Source: Phaffia rhodozyma (Eukaryota; Basidiomycota; Tremellomycetes; Cystofilobasidiales; Mrakiaceae). Taken from it: a DNA stretch of 64,000 nucleotides. This document shows, one piece after another, positions 21,701 to 34,700 of the stretch. Below the pieces are notes generated by a model. That model saw nothing but the letters and a program-made list of their open reading frames with translations, ran no database searches and was not told the origin of the DNA. Numbering within the stretch: position 1 is the first letter of the stretch; every line of letters begins with the position of its first letter. The stretch lies in NCBI GenBank assembly GCA_014706385.1, contig JACGZH010000007.1:193501-257500 (forward strand). The letters run 5' to 3'. Both the position numbers and the translations under genes were made by a program.

Positions 21701-23572
21701 GTTTGCAAGAAAAGGAGAGAAAGAAGAGAGCCGAGCGAAAACGCGTACCGAAAGTATCCGAGTATAATTTGGCAAAGCTTCCGAGGGTGAAGCACCATCC
21801 GGTCTGTGTGCTCGCGAAAGCGACGTTTCCTCTCTCTGGGCTTAACCTAAGTTTCGGGTCCGGGTTGACGGACGAGATGACGGTGTTAACTTCTTCGATC
21901 GTATGCTTGATTTTGTAGTATGCCTCCTGAGGGGGCAATCGAAGCTCGAGGATCAATCGGTCGATCTTGTTGAGGACGAGGGTGAGCGAGATGTTTTCGG
22001 AGAGAGCATGACGAATGATGTCTTCTGTGTTGGACATGACCTTGGCAAAGGAAGAAGTCGCGCGAGGTGAAAAAGAAAAAAAGACACGTTTAGATAGGAC
22101 GAACGAGAAACGAAGACAAACTCTTTTGCCTATGGAACGCGATCAGAGAAGAAAGCACAAGAAACTAAAAATGCTTACTCCTTCAACCACATCGACTACG
22201 AGGATCATTCCGTCGGCCAATCGACTAGCAGCAGCGACCTCATCCACAAAGTTGACATGTCCAGGGGTATCGATCAAGTTGACCAAATGGGATTTACCCT
22301 TGGTGGTCTGAAGGACGAGCGACATGGGGGATGACTTGACAGAGATTCCTCGTGATCGAGAAAGAACATGGGTATCGGTATATCGTTCCTGTGAGCAGAT
22401 TTGTGATCATATCGTTGAGTACTACAAAGGAAGCGACAGGATCTAGGGAAAAGAGGGAGGGAGAAGATCAGAAGGAAGAACTGACAGGCTGGTCGGCGTT
22501 CCAAGTCATCTGATGGGTCTCGAACACGAGCATATCCATTAGCGAGGTCTTTCCGTGGTGGAGATGTCCGGCGACGACGACGTTTCGCATCATATCCGGG
22601 AAGTGAAGCATATCTAACATGAAGCTGATCGTCCGTCGCGTTTCGAGTGACGACGTTCACGACGCGATGGCCGAATTCTTAGTCTGAAGGAAAGAAAGAA
22701 AGAGGACAAACAAGATCTAACAAAGTAGTAGCTCACGTCTTTTCGTATCGAGTCACCGGCATATCCTTCTCTGCCAAGTTGTACTTCCGAACCTTCACTG
22801 GCTGGACAATCGGCTCGGACAACAGCTGGGCGTCCTCCTCCTGAACCATCGCCTCGACATCTTCTCCGTACGTCTCCTCGGCCGACTTGTAATACCTTTT
22901 GTTTTCGTGTAGGACGATTGAATTTGCCGGTCCGGCTGATTAGGTCGGGAAGATCGAGTTTAGCAGCAAAGGTAGCGAAAGCGACGCGAAAGAAAGGGCA
23001 AGAAAGAATGGAGGAAAACGTAGATGAACAAGCTCGGACGGTTCAGATTCTCTCGATCATACGTAGAGCGAGAAAGAGAACAAGTCCGACTCACCATCTG
23101 CACTGAGTCCAACGGTGAGCGCACCATCCATCGGGTGATCTTCGTTATCATCATCAAACCCCTCTAAAGGCTGTTGCTGTTGCTGCTGTTGAGGAACCGG
23201 CCCGGGGGCGGAATGATCCACTCCTTCGTCGTCGGATCTCTCCAAGTCAGAATCATCAGAGTCCGGTCCCTTTATCGATTGATTGATTGATTGTTGGGTT
23301 CGAGCGAGACGCGTTTAGCGGCCAGTAGCAGAGACCAGGTCAGTCTCGGTGATGACGTTATGATAGGAAGTAAGAGATAAAGAGAGAATAAGAAGAGAAG
23401 TAGAAGAAGAACGAACGATGTAGTTTCCAAACTAGATCAAGATTCCACCAGGAAGTAGATTTGTTTTTTTCGGACATAGGACGAACGATCAGCCGACCAC
23501 ACCCAGACGCTCAAACAAAGCACACACACACACACACAAACAAAATACACCTACCTCGTCGTACTGATCCAT
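18751..23572 (-). CDS. SNU114: U5 snRNP GTPase Snu114 (EFTUD2/Cwf10)
   Basis: EF-2-like spliceosomal GTPase that controls Brr2 during activation and disassembly. Exon 1 is 18 nt (MDQYDE, 23572-23555). Exon 2 is a 15-nt microexon (FGNYI, 23431-23417). Exon 3 starts GPDSDDSD. Together they give the Snu114 signature [15 protein letters not shown]. Next come [39 protein letters not shown], the P-loop [20 protein letters not shown], the switch/G3 region [16 protein letters not shown]4 [14 protein letters not shown], and EF-G-like domains ([77 protein letters not shown]). The C-terminus is [19 protein letters not shown] then [20 protein letters not shown] before TAA at 18751. Two introns use GTTCGT donors (23411-23416 and 18899-18904, minus strand). 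Confidence 0.93.
23417..23431 (-). other. 15-nt microexon of SNU114 encoding FGNYI
   Basis: Flanked by an upstream acceptor (GATCTAG) and a GTTCGT donor. The five codons are in phase and supply the conserved FGNYI block of the family, which would otherwise be missing. Confidence 0.85.
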
Positions 23573-23726
23573 TTGCGAGACGTGAGATCCAAGAAGATTG
23601 GAGGGAGGAGAGACACAGAAGATTGTTGGTGGAGGTGAGAGTGAGCGGAACGACGAGCGAGACGAAAAGAGAGAGAGAGCGAGTGGGAAAAGAGCGTGTG
23701 TAACCAAGCGTAACCAAGAAGTATGT

Positions 23727-23732
23727 CACGTG
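23727..23732. promoter_or_regulatory. CACGTG box between divergent SNU114 and PFD1
   Basis: GTCACGTGATAT lies in the 307-bp divergent promoter, 155 bp before the SNU114 ATG and 148 bp before the prefoldin ATG. A shared bHLH site is possible; inference only. A (CA)n run of about 10 units sits at 23517-23538 within SNU114 intron 1. Confidence 0.35.
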
Positions 23733-23879
23733 ATATATGCTTACCTAAGCATCCACCTCCTTTTTCTCCCTTGGCCTCCATCAGCATACACACCCAGAGA
23801 GACGACATCTGTGAGCGATCATCCCGGAAGAATCACCATACAGGCATCGTTCTAGAAGCATCGCACCAGCTCTATCGAC

Positions 23880-24799
23880 ATGTCCGGTCTCAACGAGGAA
23901 ACGATTCATCGTGTGAGCGTTGGAATCGGTCGAGTATCTCGAGTTTGTCCGTTCTGACGGCTTGGGTTTCTTTCTTCTTCGTTTAGGTCCTTCAACAAAT
24001 CCAAGTGCAGCTCCAGAAATCTCGTAAAGAACTCTCGCTCGTCAACGCCCAGATCCTCGCGAAAGAGAGGGAACGGAAGATGCTCCAGCTGACTGTCCGC
24101 CAGCTGGGCGATGTTCCGAGTGAGGAAAGCGTTCGGATGTACAAAGGGGTCGGAAAGATGTGCGTACCCACCTCACGAATGAGTGTCTTCCCGGCCGACA
24201 CATGATGCTTGTGTGTGAAACACTGACGGACGAAATCATTCGTCTGTACTCGATTCAAAAAACGAAACGGAAATGAAATCAAACAAACCATACAAACAGG
24301 TTCCTCCTCCAGCCAAGATCCACACTGGAAGAAGCCCATTCGACAGAAGAAGCCGCGCTCTCGGACGAGATCACCAATCTAACTAAGAAGGTCCGTCCGA
24401 CAGGTCTCGCTTTAGAGCAAGAGCAGATGATTCTATTTACGTTTGAGTAACCGACTGACCGAGCAGAGAATGTGTGGCGTGCTTTATCCGGCCAATTTGA
24501 TCCACACATGGTACCGGTTTCGATAGGCAAAGTATCTCCAGAAACAGTTCGACGATGCGAATAGTCAGATGAAGGATATCGTACGTCTCTCCTTCTCTCG
24601 TTCCCTGCTGATGAGGGTGTATGCCGATGACAGCGTCCGACTGAATGTCGTTCGGTCGTCTTGGAGCACTTGCTTTCGTATCTGACAACCTGCATATGTG
24701 TGTGTTTGCGTTCTTTCATCATCTCTATCTGTCGGCCGTTTGTTTGGAAACATACGCATATGTGAACAGTTCCACAGCCAGCGCCTACGTGAAGATTAG
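23880..24799 (+). CDS. PFD1: prefoldin subunit 1
   Basis: Beta-class subunit of the prefoldin hexamer, which passes unfolded actin and tubulin to the CCT chaperonin. Five exons can be joined in phase. MSGLNEETIHR, intron, VLQQIQVQLQKSRKELSLVN, AQILAKERERKMLQLTVRQL, GDVPSEESVRMYKGVGKM, intron, FLLQPRSTLEEAHSTEEAAL, SDEITNLTKK, intron, YLQKQFDDANSQMKDI, intron, FHSQRLRED stop (24797-24799). The coiled-coil/beta-hairpin/coiled-coil layout, about 120 residues, and the YxGVGKMF(L) block are typical. It is divergent from SNU114 and convergent with the thioesterase. Confidence 0.92.
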
Positions 24800-25183
24800 A
24801 CAGAGATCGAAGAACAAGCAAAGGGAAAAGTCTGGGCTGGGGTCGTTCAGTCTTGGATACTGTTGTATTTCTAGTATTGCTCTCTTATACCACAAGAAAA
24901 AAGAAAAAGAAAAAGAAAACAGAGAAGAGAGAAACCGAAGGGCTTGTCGAGAGTGACCATACGGGGGGAGACGGAGAGAGTTGCATGCTGTTTTAGGAAC
25001 GAAAGTAGCGATGCGCGTGCCTTGCAACGACAGCCACGAAGAAAGTAGAGAAACGAAAGAGAAAAGAAAAGAAAAGAATAGGGAGAAAGAAAGATAGAAA
25101 GATAGGAAGGAAGAACACTGATCGTGTGCATCCCCGTATGTATGTCCGATCCCTCCGGCCGGAAGGTCTAAACCCGGACGAGA
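24800..25183. other. intergenic region between convergent genes
   Basis: About 385 bp, very A/G-rich on the plus strand. Expected 3' ends of PFD1 and the thioesterase gene. No gene seen. Confidence 0.5.
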
Positions 25184-26770
25184 CTACAACTTGGATGAGC
25201 CAGCCGGTCGTTTAGGTCTGACGACACCTTCCTGAGTAGTCACGGCGACCAACTTTCCGTGTTCTGTAAAGATCTTTCCGTGCACCGTCGCTCGGCCGTC
25301 ACCCCCCACGATGGGTTCCATCAGGTGAAGCAGCCAGTTGCATGTATCGAAATCGTTACTGTTGATCCCATCGGATCGGTGAAAACGCCGTCGTCGTTGT
25401 CGTCATCATCATCATCAGCAGCAGCAGCAGTCATAGACAGAGCGCGGATTGAGAACAAGAAAAGGAAGGGGACGAAACTCGTAGAACCAAATGGTATGAT
25501 CGAGCGAGACGTTCATCCCAAGCTCATACTTTCCCTTCCCGGGCTCCAAGGAATTTGTGATCCCTAGCGGTCTATGGGCGGTTCCGATGAACAAGAAATC
25601 TGACAGATATGCTAGTACCGCCTTTTATTGATATCATTTTAAATACCCCAAACCCCCAACCGAGATGTTCCGAGATCGGTGTCGATCAGTCTAGACACGT
25701 CCTTCCTAGCGCGAAAATCGAAACGCAACAAGGGAAGAGAAAGGGAGAAAGCGCAACAGCAAGAAAGGAAGGACACACCTTCTGCATCCCACGATCCAGC
25801 GCACCGACCTCAATACCCTTCACCTTCAGCCAGAACGCCCGTTGGGGTCTCATCGATTCAGGGAGCGGGGCATCCATGATGGCTATCGCCGAGTCCCTCC
25901 TTTCCTGTTGGTGTCCGAAAGAGGAAGGCCAAAGGATGGCAAGAAAGGGTGGGCATTGAGAGACCGAGTTCCTCATGAATCAAGAGAAAGAGAAGAAGAA
26001 GAAGAAGAAGAAGAAGAAGAAGAAGAAGAAGAAGAAGAAGAAGAAAGAACACGGACGTTGACGACGTTCTGTAGAGTGACTCTGACGGCTGAAGGCCAGG
26101 AATGACTCTGATCCAAAAAGGTCTGCAGACGGTCCTCTCTGAGCACACAGTCTGACGGTCTCGGGACTGTTTCCGGCAGTTTCATCTAGTACCGGAAGAT
26201 ATCAGCGACGGCGTTGACTTGAGCGTACTGGGGCCAAACCAGCAGAAAGAGCAAGAACAAGAAGACGAGGACGACGAACCTGGAACGAAAGTGCGCCGTC
26301 TTCGGTCGATTTGAAACTACAGATCAGATAGAAGATCTTGACACCCTTCTGAGTGGCATAGACCGAGAACGTGGCGTACGATCTCCCCTGGCGGAGGAGA
26401 TCCGTGAAGAAGATGAGTGGGAGGGAAGAGGAGGCTGCTGCTAGGAAGTAGCTCTATCCGAAAGAGAAACCATCGGTTCTTCAGTAAGCCTACCGAAAGC
26501 CGATCTTCATCCGGTTCAAAAGCGAAAGACGAAGGGAAGCCAAGAGACGGAAAGATGACAAGGATCAAATGAGAGAAGAAGACACACATGCAGCGAGTGC
26601 AAGACAAACCCCTCTGGGGCTCGTTTTGTAGCTGCCAAGACGGCCTGAGCGATGACCTGGCCGCCAAAGACTCCTCTTGCGTTCTTTGGTTTCTCCAGTA
26701 TCCCGGGGAGCGAGGTAAACACGTTAACGTCTATCTCTTGTAGCTGGAGGGAATCTGTGATCAGCGGCAT
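25184..26770 (-). CDS. TES1: peroxisomal acyl-CoA thioesterase II (TesB/ACOT8/Tes1)
   Basis: Double-hotdog thioesterase that hydrolyses acyl-CoA in peroxisomes. Exons read leftward from ATG 26770: MPLITDSLQLQEIDVNVFTS, LPGILEKPKNARGVFGGQVI, AQAVLAATKRAPEGFVLHSL, then after an intron SYFLAAASSSLPLIFFTDLL, RQGRSYATFSVYATQKGVKI, FKSTEDGALSFQ, MKLPETVPRPSDCVLREDRL, ESMRPQRAFWLKVKGIEV, AVLAYLSDFLFIGTAHRPLG, ELGMNVSLDHTIWFYD, NDFDTCNWLLHLMEPIVGGD, GRATVHGKIFTEHGKLVAVT, TQEGVVRPKRP. It ends GSSKL, a canonical PTS1 peroxisomal signal. One intron donor is GTTCGT (26274-26279, minus) and another appears to be GTTTCG. A GAA-type microsatellite lies in an intron. The start could be further upstream, since the frame stays open. 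Confidence 0.88.
25987..26045 (+). repeat. (GAA)n microsatellite in a thioesterase intron
   Basis: About 18 consecutive GAA/AAG units. On the coding (minus) strand it is a pyrimidine run (TTC)n inside an intron, where it could act as an extended polypyrimidine tract. Produces spurious poly-Glu, poly-Ser and poly-Leu frames. Confidence 0.9.
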
Positions 26771-27662
26771 TCTCTCTGCGTTGGGTGTGTGCTTTCTGAC
26801 TTGATCGGTCTGTACGCGTGGGCGTGAATCCGTTTGGATGCTTGGATGCTTGATGTCGTGGGTGGAATGAAAGTAGGTTATCGGGTTCAAGCTAGGCAGC
26901 GGCCCAGATAAAGATGAACGGATGGAGAGAAACCCGGGAAGCCGCCGGCTAATCTCGTTAGCCGGAGGGGATTGGTAAATTATCGTCAACTTGAACATTC
27001 TTATTTCAGCGACGACGACGACGACGACGATCTGCCCGCTGTGCATTATAAGATGACATAAAATATAGAACAAGAAGCAAGAACGACCAAAAGAACAAGA
27101 TAGAGCAAAGAAATAAGTAAAAGACAAGACCAGGACCCGTCTGTGAAGAAGGACGCATTTGAGCGGCAGAAGAAAAGGTCTGGAGAAAAGAAGGAAGCAA
27201 GAGAAAGATTATACGATAGAGATAAACACATCCAAGAAAGCGACCAAAGTTTGAAAACAAAAAAGAAACCAATTCCAAGATGTCTATGAGACGACGAACA
27301 CAGTGAAGGCGAGCGACAGATGGGAACCAGAGAGAGAGAGATCAGAAAAGAAAACGACAAGAAAAAAAGCAAGATGATGGAAATCACCACATACTCTAGA
27401 CGTGGGTATCGACCATAGATGGACTGCAAGCAGAGGAGAAGCAAACAGAGAAAAAAAGAAGGAAAGAGAGACGAGCGGAGCTGATTGCCAACACATGAGA
27501 TTAGTTTGTGTAGACAACATCAGAGCAAGGGGGAAGGGTGAAAAGAGGCCAGGTTTCCTCCGTTTAGAGAGAGTCGTAGCCTATAAGGAAACAAAACATG
27601 AGCACTGATAAGTACAAAAAGACCGAGAAAGCGTATGTGAAGACTGATGGCAACCAAAGGGA
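26771..27662. other. intergenic region between two minus-strand genes
   Basis: About 890 bp upstream of the thioesterase and downstream of the epimerase. Strongly purine-rich on the plus strand with a (CGA)n stretch near 27010-27030. Several open frames are low-complexity. No gene seen. Confidence 0.5.
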
Positions 27663-29920
<2,258 letters not shown>

Positions 29921-30119
29921 GATCGAAAGTACGGACTGGAACGAGGAGGAGATCTAGACGAGCGTGTGCTGTGTGCGCCTGTGGGAATGAGCGAGCTCGA
30001 GATGGGCTGAACGATGGATGATGGGGGTGATGGTGAGAAGAAGGAAGAGAAGGAAATGAAAAATAAATAGAGAAAATAATAATCTGAATTAAATTGAATG
30101 GCCCGAGGGAATCTCACTC

Positions 30120-30135
30120 CGCCCCCCCCCCCCCG
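30120..30135 (+). repeat. poly-C tract upstream of the Dph4 gene
   Basis: A run of about 13 cytosines, flanked by CG, in the divergent region between the epimerase and Dph4. Such a tract is prone to length errors in sequencing. Confidence 0.8.
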
Positions 30136-30261
30136 CCTCGATGGGTTGTATGTTCCCCACGTCCGTGTTGGACTGGCCCGATGGTGTGTTACGGATAACG
30201 GCTGGTGCTGATGTGGGTTGATGTGTTATAGGATGTGTTGTAGGATGTCATCATCCGTTCA

Positions 30262-31349
30262 ATGGCCAGACTGAATCCCGCTTTCTCTATCAGCCGGCGG
30301 TTTCGCTCTGGGATCGTGTTCGTTGCGTTTCTCCCCAACCGTCCATCCGGTTTGGCTCTTCTTTCGCTTCCTCTCGCTCTCTCTTTGGTCGGAGATAGCG
30401 TTTAACGTTCGGCGTTCTCTTCGTGCGCCTTACGTCAATCAAGTAAAAAAGGACAAAAGAGAAAAAACAAAAAAAGAAGAGTTCCCGACGATTTCACCTC
30501 TACGTCCACAAACGGCGTACGAGATCCTGGACGTTCCCTCGGATGCCTCCCAACAGTCCATCCGATCCGCCTGGAGGAACGCGGTGTTGAAGGTATGGGG
30601 TTTGTTCATTTGTCTGTCTGTCTTGCTTAGTGCTGTGGAGAACGAATGTGGGCTGATGGCGCTCTGTTCGTGTTCTTCTTTGGCCATTGCTTTGCTCGCC
30701 GGCCGTCCTCAGTACCATCCGGACAAACACGGCCAGGACTCGGACGGACATGGAGAACACAACGAGCACATCCATCGGATCACCCAGGCTTGGAACTCTC
30801 TCAGAGACCCGCTCGGCAGGGAGACCTACGATCGAGAGCTCAGACTCGGTCGGCTTGATGCACCTATGCACTCGCACTCCGGTACGTATCTTGGCTGTCC
30901 TTTTTTCTTTCTCTTCTTTCTCTCTTTCTTCTTCTATCGATTTCTTTCTCCTCTTGGTGTTCCCCGTCCTCACTGTCAAGATGTGTACTGACTTTGTTCT
31001 TGTGTTCATACAATCGTCCATCGCGTTCTCTTTTGCTCGCCCAGCCGACAGAGAGACCAACACTCCTCAACCGATGAATCCACGGACGGTGATCTCTTTG
31101 TCCCTCTTTACGTCTCATTACTCTGCCAGGGAGGACGGGACGGACGGGACGACTGAGCAAGACGACGACGACGAAGACGACGATGAAGAAGACGAGCCGG
31201 TGTATTACACGTATCCCTGCCGATGCTCCGCTTTGTTCGTCATCCGCACGGTCGATCTCGAGCAAGGTGTGGACGTGATCGGGTGTGACGGCTGTGGGGA
31301 CTGGATCGGTGTAGGCTACGAGACCATCATCGAACAAGACGAAGACTGA
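30262..31349 (+). CDS. DPH4: Dph4/DnaJC24: J-domain protein with CSL zinc finger
   Basis: Supports the first step of diphthamide synthesis on EF-2. The J domain reads RPQTAYEILDVPSDASQQSI, RSAWRNAVLK, then across an intron YHPDKHG with the essential HPD, then ITQAWNSLRDPLGRETYDRE. After another intron comes an acidic linker, then the CSL finger YTYPCRCSALFVIRTVDLEQ, GVDVIGCDGCGDWIGVGYE, with CxC and CxxC. It ends IIEQDED, TGA at 31347-31349. J domain first and CSL last is the Dph4 order; Dph3 has only the finger. The start exon is uncertain: ATG 30262 (MARLNPAFSISRRFRSGI) can be spliced in phase to FPTISPLRPQ, but other starts are possible. A possible short (about 41 nt) intron before REDGTDG was not resolved. 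Confidence 0.85.
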
Positions 31350-31356
31350 GGCTGCC

Positions 31357-31380
31357 TATGTGTGTGTGTGTGTGTGTGTG
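31357..31380 (+). repeat. (TG)n microsatellite
   Basis: About ten TG units just after the Dph4 stop codon. No function inferred. Confidence 0.85.
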
Positions 31381-31595
31381 GATGTGTATGTTGGATCAAA
31401 GATGCAATGAGAATCCGTCATATCTGCCTCTGTCTCTCTGTTCTTGTTCTTTTTGTGTGCGCCAGCGTGTCCTTGCCTTCTGTCCATCTATCCCTCCATC
31501 ATTCTGTCGTCCTCCCTCTTTCTCTCCCTCCGCATCCATCCCATCAGAGGGGGCGCACAGAGAGTGAGCCCGACCCCCCCCCCCGGGGGCGCTAT

Positions 31596-31648
31596 TGGTT
31601 ACGCGTAACCACCCTTCCACCGTGGTTACACCCCTCGGGTAACACCAC
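31596..31648. promoter_or_regulatory. perfect 16-bp palindrome and a second GGTTAC inverted pair upstream of coatomer alpha
   Basis: TGGTTACGCGTAACCA at 31596-31611 is its own reverse complement. About 10 bp downstream, GTGGTTAC (31622-31629) faces GGTAACACCAC (31638-31648), a looser inverted pair of the same half-site. This puts four GGTTAC/GTAACC half-sites within 53 bp, about 115-165 bp before the coatomer ATG. It looks like a dimeric transcription-factor site; the palindrome core ACGCGT is also an MCB-like sequence. No direct evidence of binding. Confidence 0.45.
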
Positions 31649-31762
31649 CCTCATCTCTCATCTCTTTCCCCCCCGGGCAGACAAACAGCACACACACCAT
31701 ACACATCACCCTCACTCCCCCCGCCCCGCCCCCGTGCTTGCTTCACTCGGACGCTCTCCAAG

Positions 31763-34700
31763 ATGCGCATGCTCACAAAGGTCAGTGTTCAGGATGCATG
31801 CCCCGGCAGAGGCGGTCAGGACGAGTAGAGAAAAAACAGAAGAGACCGGCTGGAACACTCGCTGACGCTCTGTTTTCATCCTCTCATCTCTCTCTCTTGC
31901 GTGTGTGTATGTGTTGTGTTGTGTATGTTCTTCTGTTGATGTTGGTGCTTGTGTCGGCGTCGCTGCTGCTGCTGGTGATGCCGCTGCTTGTGTGATGGCA
32001 TGCGTGTCCATCTGTGCTTGTTCCGAACGATCAGGTATGTCCCCCCCCCCATCCATCAACTCCCAGCCCAAGGAAGAACGACTGACCGTCTCTCCGCTTT
32101 TTTTTTCTTCTTCTTCTTTCGTTCTTGTTCTCTCAACTCTTCTGTTCATCATCGCCTGCATCGTTTGGACGTGTTCTTGGCCTTCCTACTGCTGCCTCGT
32201 CGTCAACCTTCGCGTCCCCCCCCCCGACCGCTAGTTCGAGTCCAAATCTCCCAGAGTAAAGGGCGTCGCCTTCCGTTCGTGTTTCTTCTCGACCTTCTCT
32301 CGACCGTCCATCTCAGATGGAGAACCATTGAGTTGACCTATCCTTCCTTTTATTCACACAGACCCAAAGCTTCCTCTTCTGCTTGCGTCCCTTCACAACG
32401 GAACGATCCAGCTATGGAACTACCAGATGGGTACCCTGGTCGAACGGTTCGAAGAACACGACGGCCCAGTCAGAGGGATCTGCTTTCATCCGACCCAGCC
32501 AATCTTTGCCTCGGCCGCTGATGATTACAAGATCAAGGTCTGGAACTACAAGACAAAAAAGTGCTTGTTCACCATGAACGGCCGTCAGTCTTTCTCTTTC
32601 TCTTTCTCTGCCTGCCTCCCCGTTCTTTGCTCTCGGCTGACCGAGCTGGGTTGTTTCCCTCGTTCAACATCTGCCAGATCTCGACTACGTCCGAACCGTC
32701 TTCTTCCACCATGAGTACCCCTGGATCATCTCTGCGTCGGATGATCAAACGATCAGAATATGGAACTGGCAGTCGAGAAACTGTATTGCCATCCTGACGT
32801 GAGTTTCCATCAGATCTACCCTCTGCCTATGCTTTTCTCGAGAGAAATCAACCCGTTGACACATCCTGTCGCGCCTTTTTCCGAATACTCTCTATAACCC
32901 CGGTTGTTTCTCTTCCCCCCTCCATTCAGTGGACACAATCACTACGTGATGTGTGCCCAGTTCCACCCGAAAGAGGACCTTGTCGTCTCCGCCTCGATGG
33001 ATCTTACCGTCAGGGTTTGGGATATCTCCGGTCTTCGAAAGAAAAACACGTCCCATCAGCCGATGTCGTTCGAAGAGCAGATGGCCCGGGCGAATGCCGG
33101 TCAGGCCGACCTGTTCGGAAGTACCGACGCCGTGGTCAAATACGTGTTGGAAGGACATGACCGTGGAGTAAAGTCAGTCCCTTTCCTATCTTTTTTTTTC
33201 TTTTTTCTTTTCTTTGTCTGAGCGAAAAAGCGAACCAAAACAGAGCTGAACGCTCTCGCATCTCTTTTTCCTACCACCCAGCTGGGCCTCGTTCCACCCG
33301 ACGTTGCCTTTGATCGTCTCGAGCTCGGACGACCGACAGATCAAGCTCTGGCGAATGTCGGACACCAAAGCCTGGGAGGTCGACACCTGCCGAGGTCACT
33401 TCAACAACGTCCTCGTCGGACTCTTCCATCCCAGGCACGAGCTCATCCTCTCTGCCGGTGAGGACAAGACGATCCGGATCTGGGACATGGGCAAGCGGAC
33501 GCCCGTCCAGACGTTTAGGAGAGAACACGATCGGTTCTGGGGCTTGATCGCTCACCCAGAGTTGAACCTCTTTGCTGCTGGTATGTGGATCCTTTCGTCC
33601 CTCTGCTTTTGTCTTTTTCTTTGGTTTTCTTTTACCCCTTCTCCATCCTGATCACACTCTTTCTCCATCTCCCTCGTGCCTCTGCCCGACAGCCCATGAC
33701 AACGGAGTCATCGTCTTCAAGCTCGAGAGAGAACGACCAGCTTTCAGTCTGTACCAGGAGAAACTGTTCTACGTCCGTGAAAAAACCGTCAGAGTTCACG
33801 ATCTCAGCAACGGTTCCGATATCGGAGTGATGAACATCAAGAAACTAGGACCGGCACACTCGCCCGCCCTCACGTTGAGTTACAACCCTGCCGAAAAGTC
33901 CATCCTTGTCTCCGAGGTGCGCTCTTCTCCTCTTTTCTCTGTCGTTCTCTTTCCATTGTGTCGCCTAGTATTCAGACTGATCGGTCTGCCTGCCCGTCTG
34001 TTGCGTGCCGCGTACATTCCAGGCCTCGGACGGTGGGATCTTTGACTTTTTCAGACTGCCACAGGAGGGTATCGTCGGTGATTCCAACACGGATGCCAAG
34101 CGAGGTCAAGGAACATCCATGCTCTTTGTCGCCCGAAACAGGTTCGCCGTCTTCAACAAGGCCACCCAGGTAAGCTGGTTTTCTGCCTTTCTCATCTATC
34201 CCGGTGCTTCTTTCTTCATTCTCAAATATCTAACTCTCCGGCTGACGTCTTGCGCGCGATCGCTTTCGCCTCCGCCCCCCCCCTCCCCGCCTTTCTTCTC
34301 TCCAACAGACCATCGAGATCAGAGACCTTTCATTCTCAATCGTCAAATCCTTCAAGGTCCCGGTCGAGACCAGAGAGATCTTCTACGGTGGAACGGCCTG
34401 TGTCCTCCTCGCCGGACCCACATCGATCTCGCTCTTTGACTTGCAGCAGCAGCGAGTGCTGAACGAGTTGACCACCCAGCCGATCAAGTATGTCATCTGG
34501 AACGCAGATAACAGCCAGGTCGCCTTGTTGGGCAAGCACAGTCAGTTCTCCTACTCTTTTCTTTCCTCTACTATTCTCTATTCCTCCTTTTTGTTTTTTT
34601 TTTGTTTTGTTTTCCAAACTGTTCCCGAGCTGACGAAAGCGGGGATGTCGGATCACCATCATTATGACCACCATCCGATCAGCCATCACGATCGCCAACA

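Noticed and set aside
27046..27444. Hydrophobic minus-strand frame between thioesterase and epimerase
   Set aside because: Low-complexity pyrimidine-rich sequence giving Leu/Ser/Phe runs; no domain or splice support.
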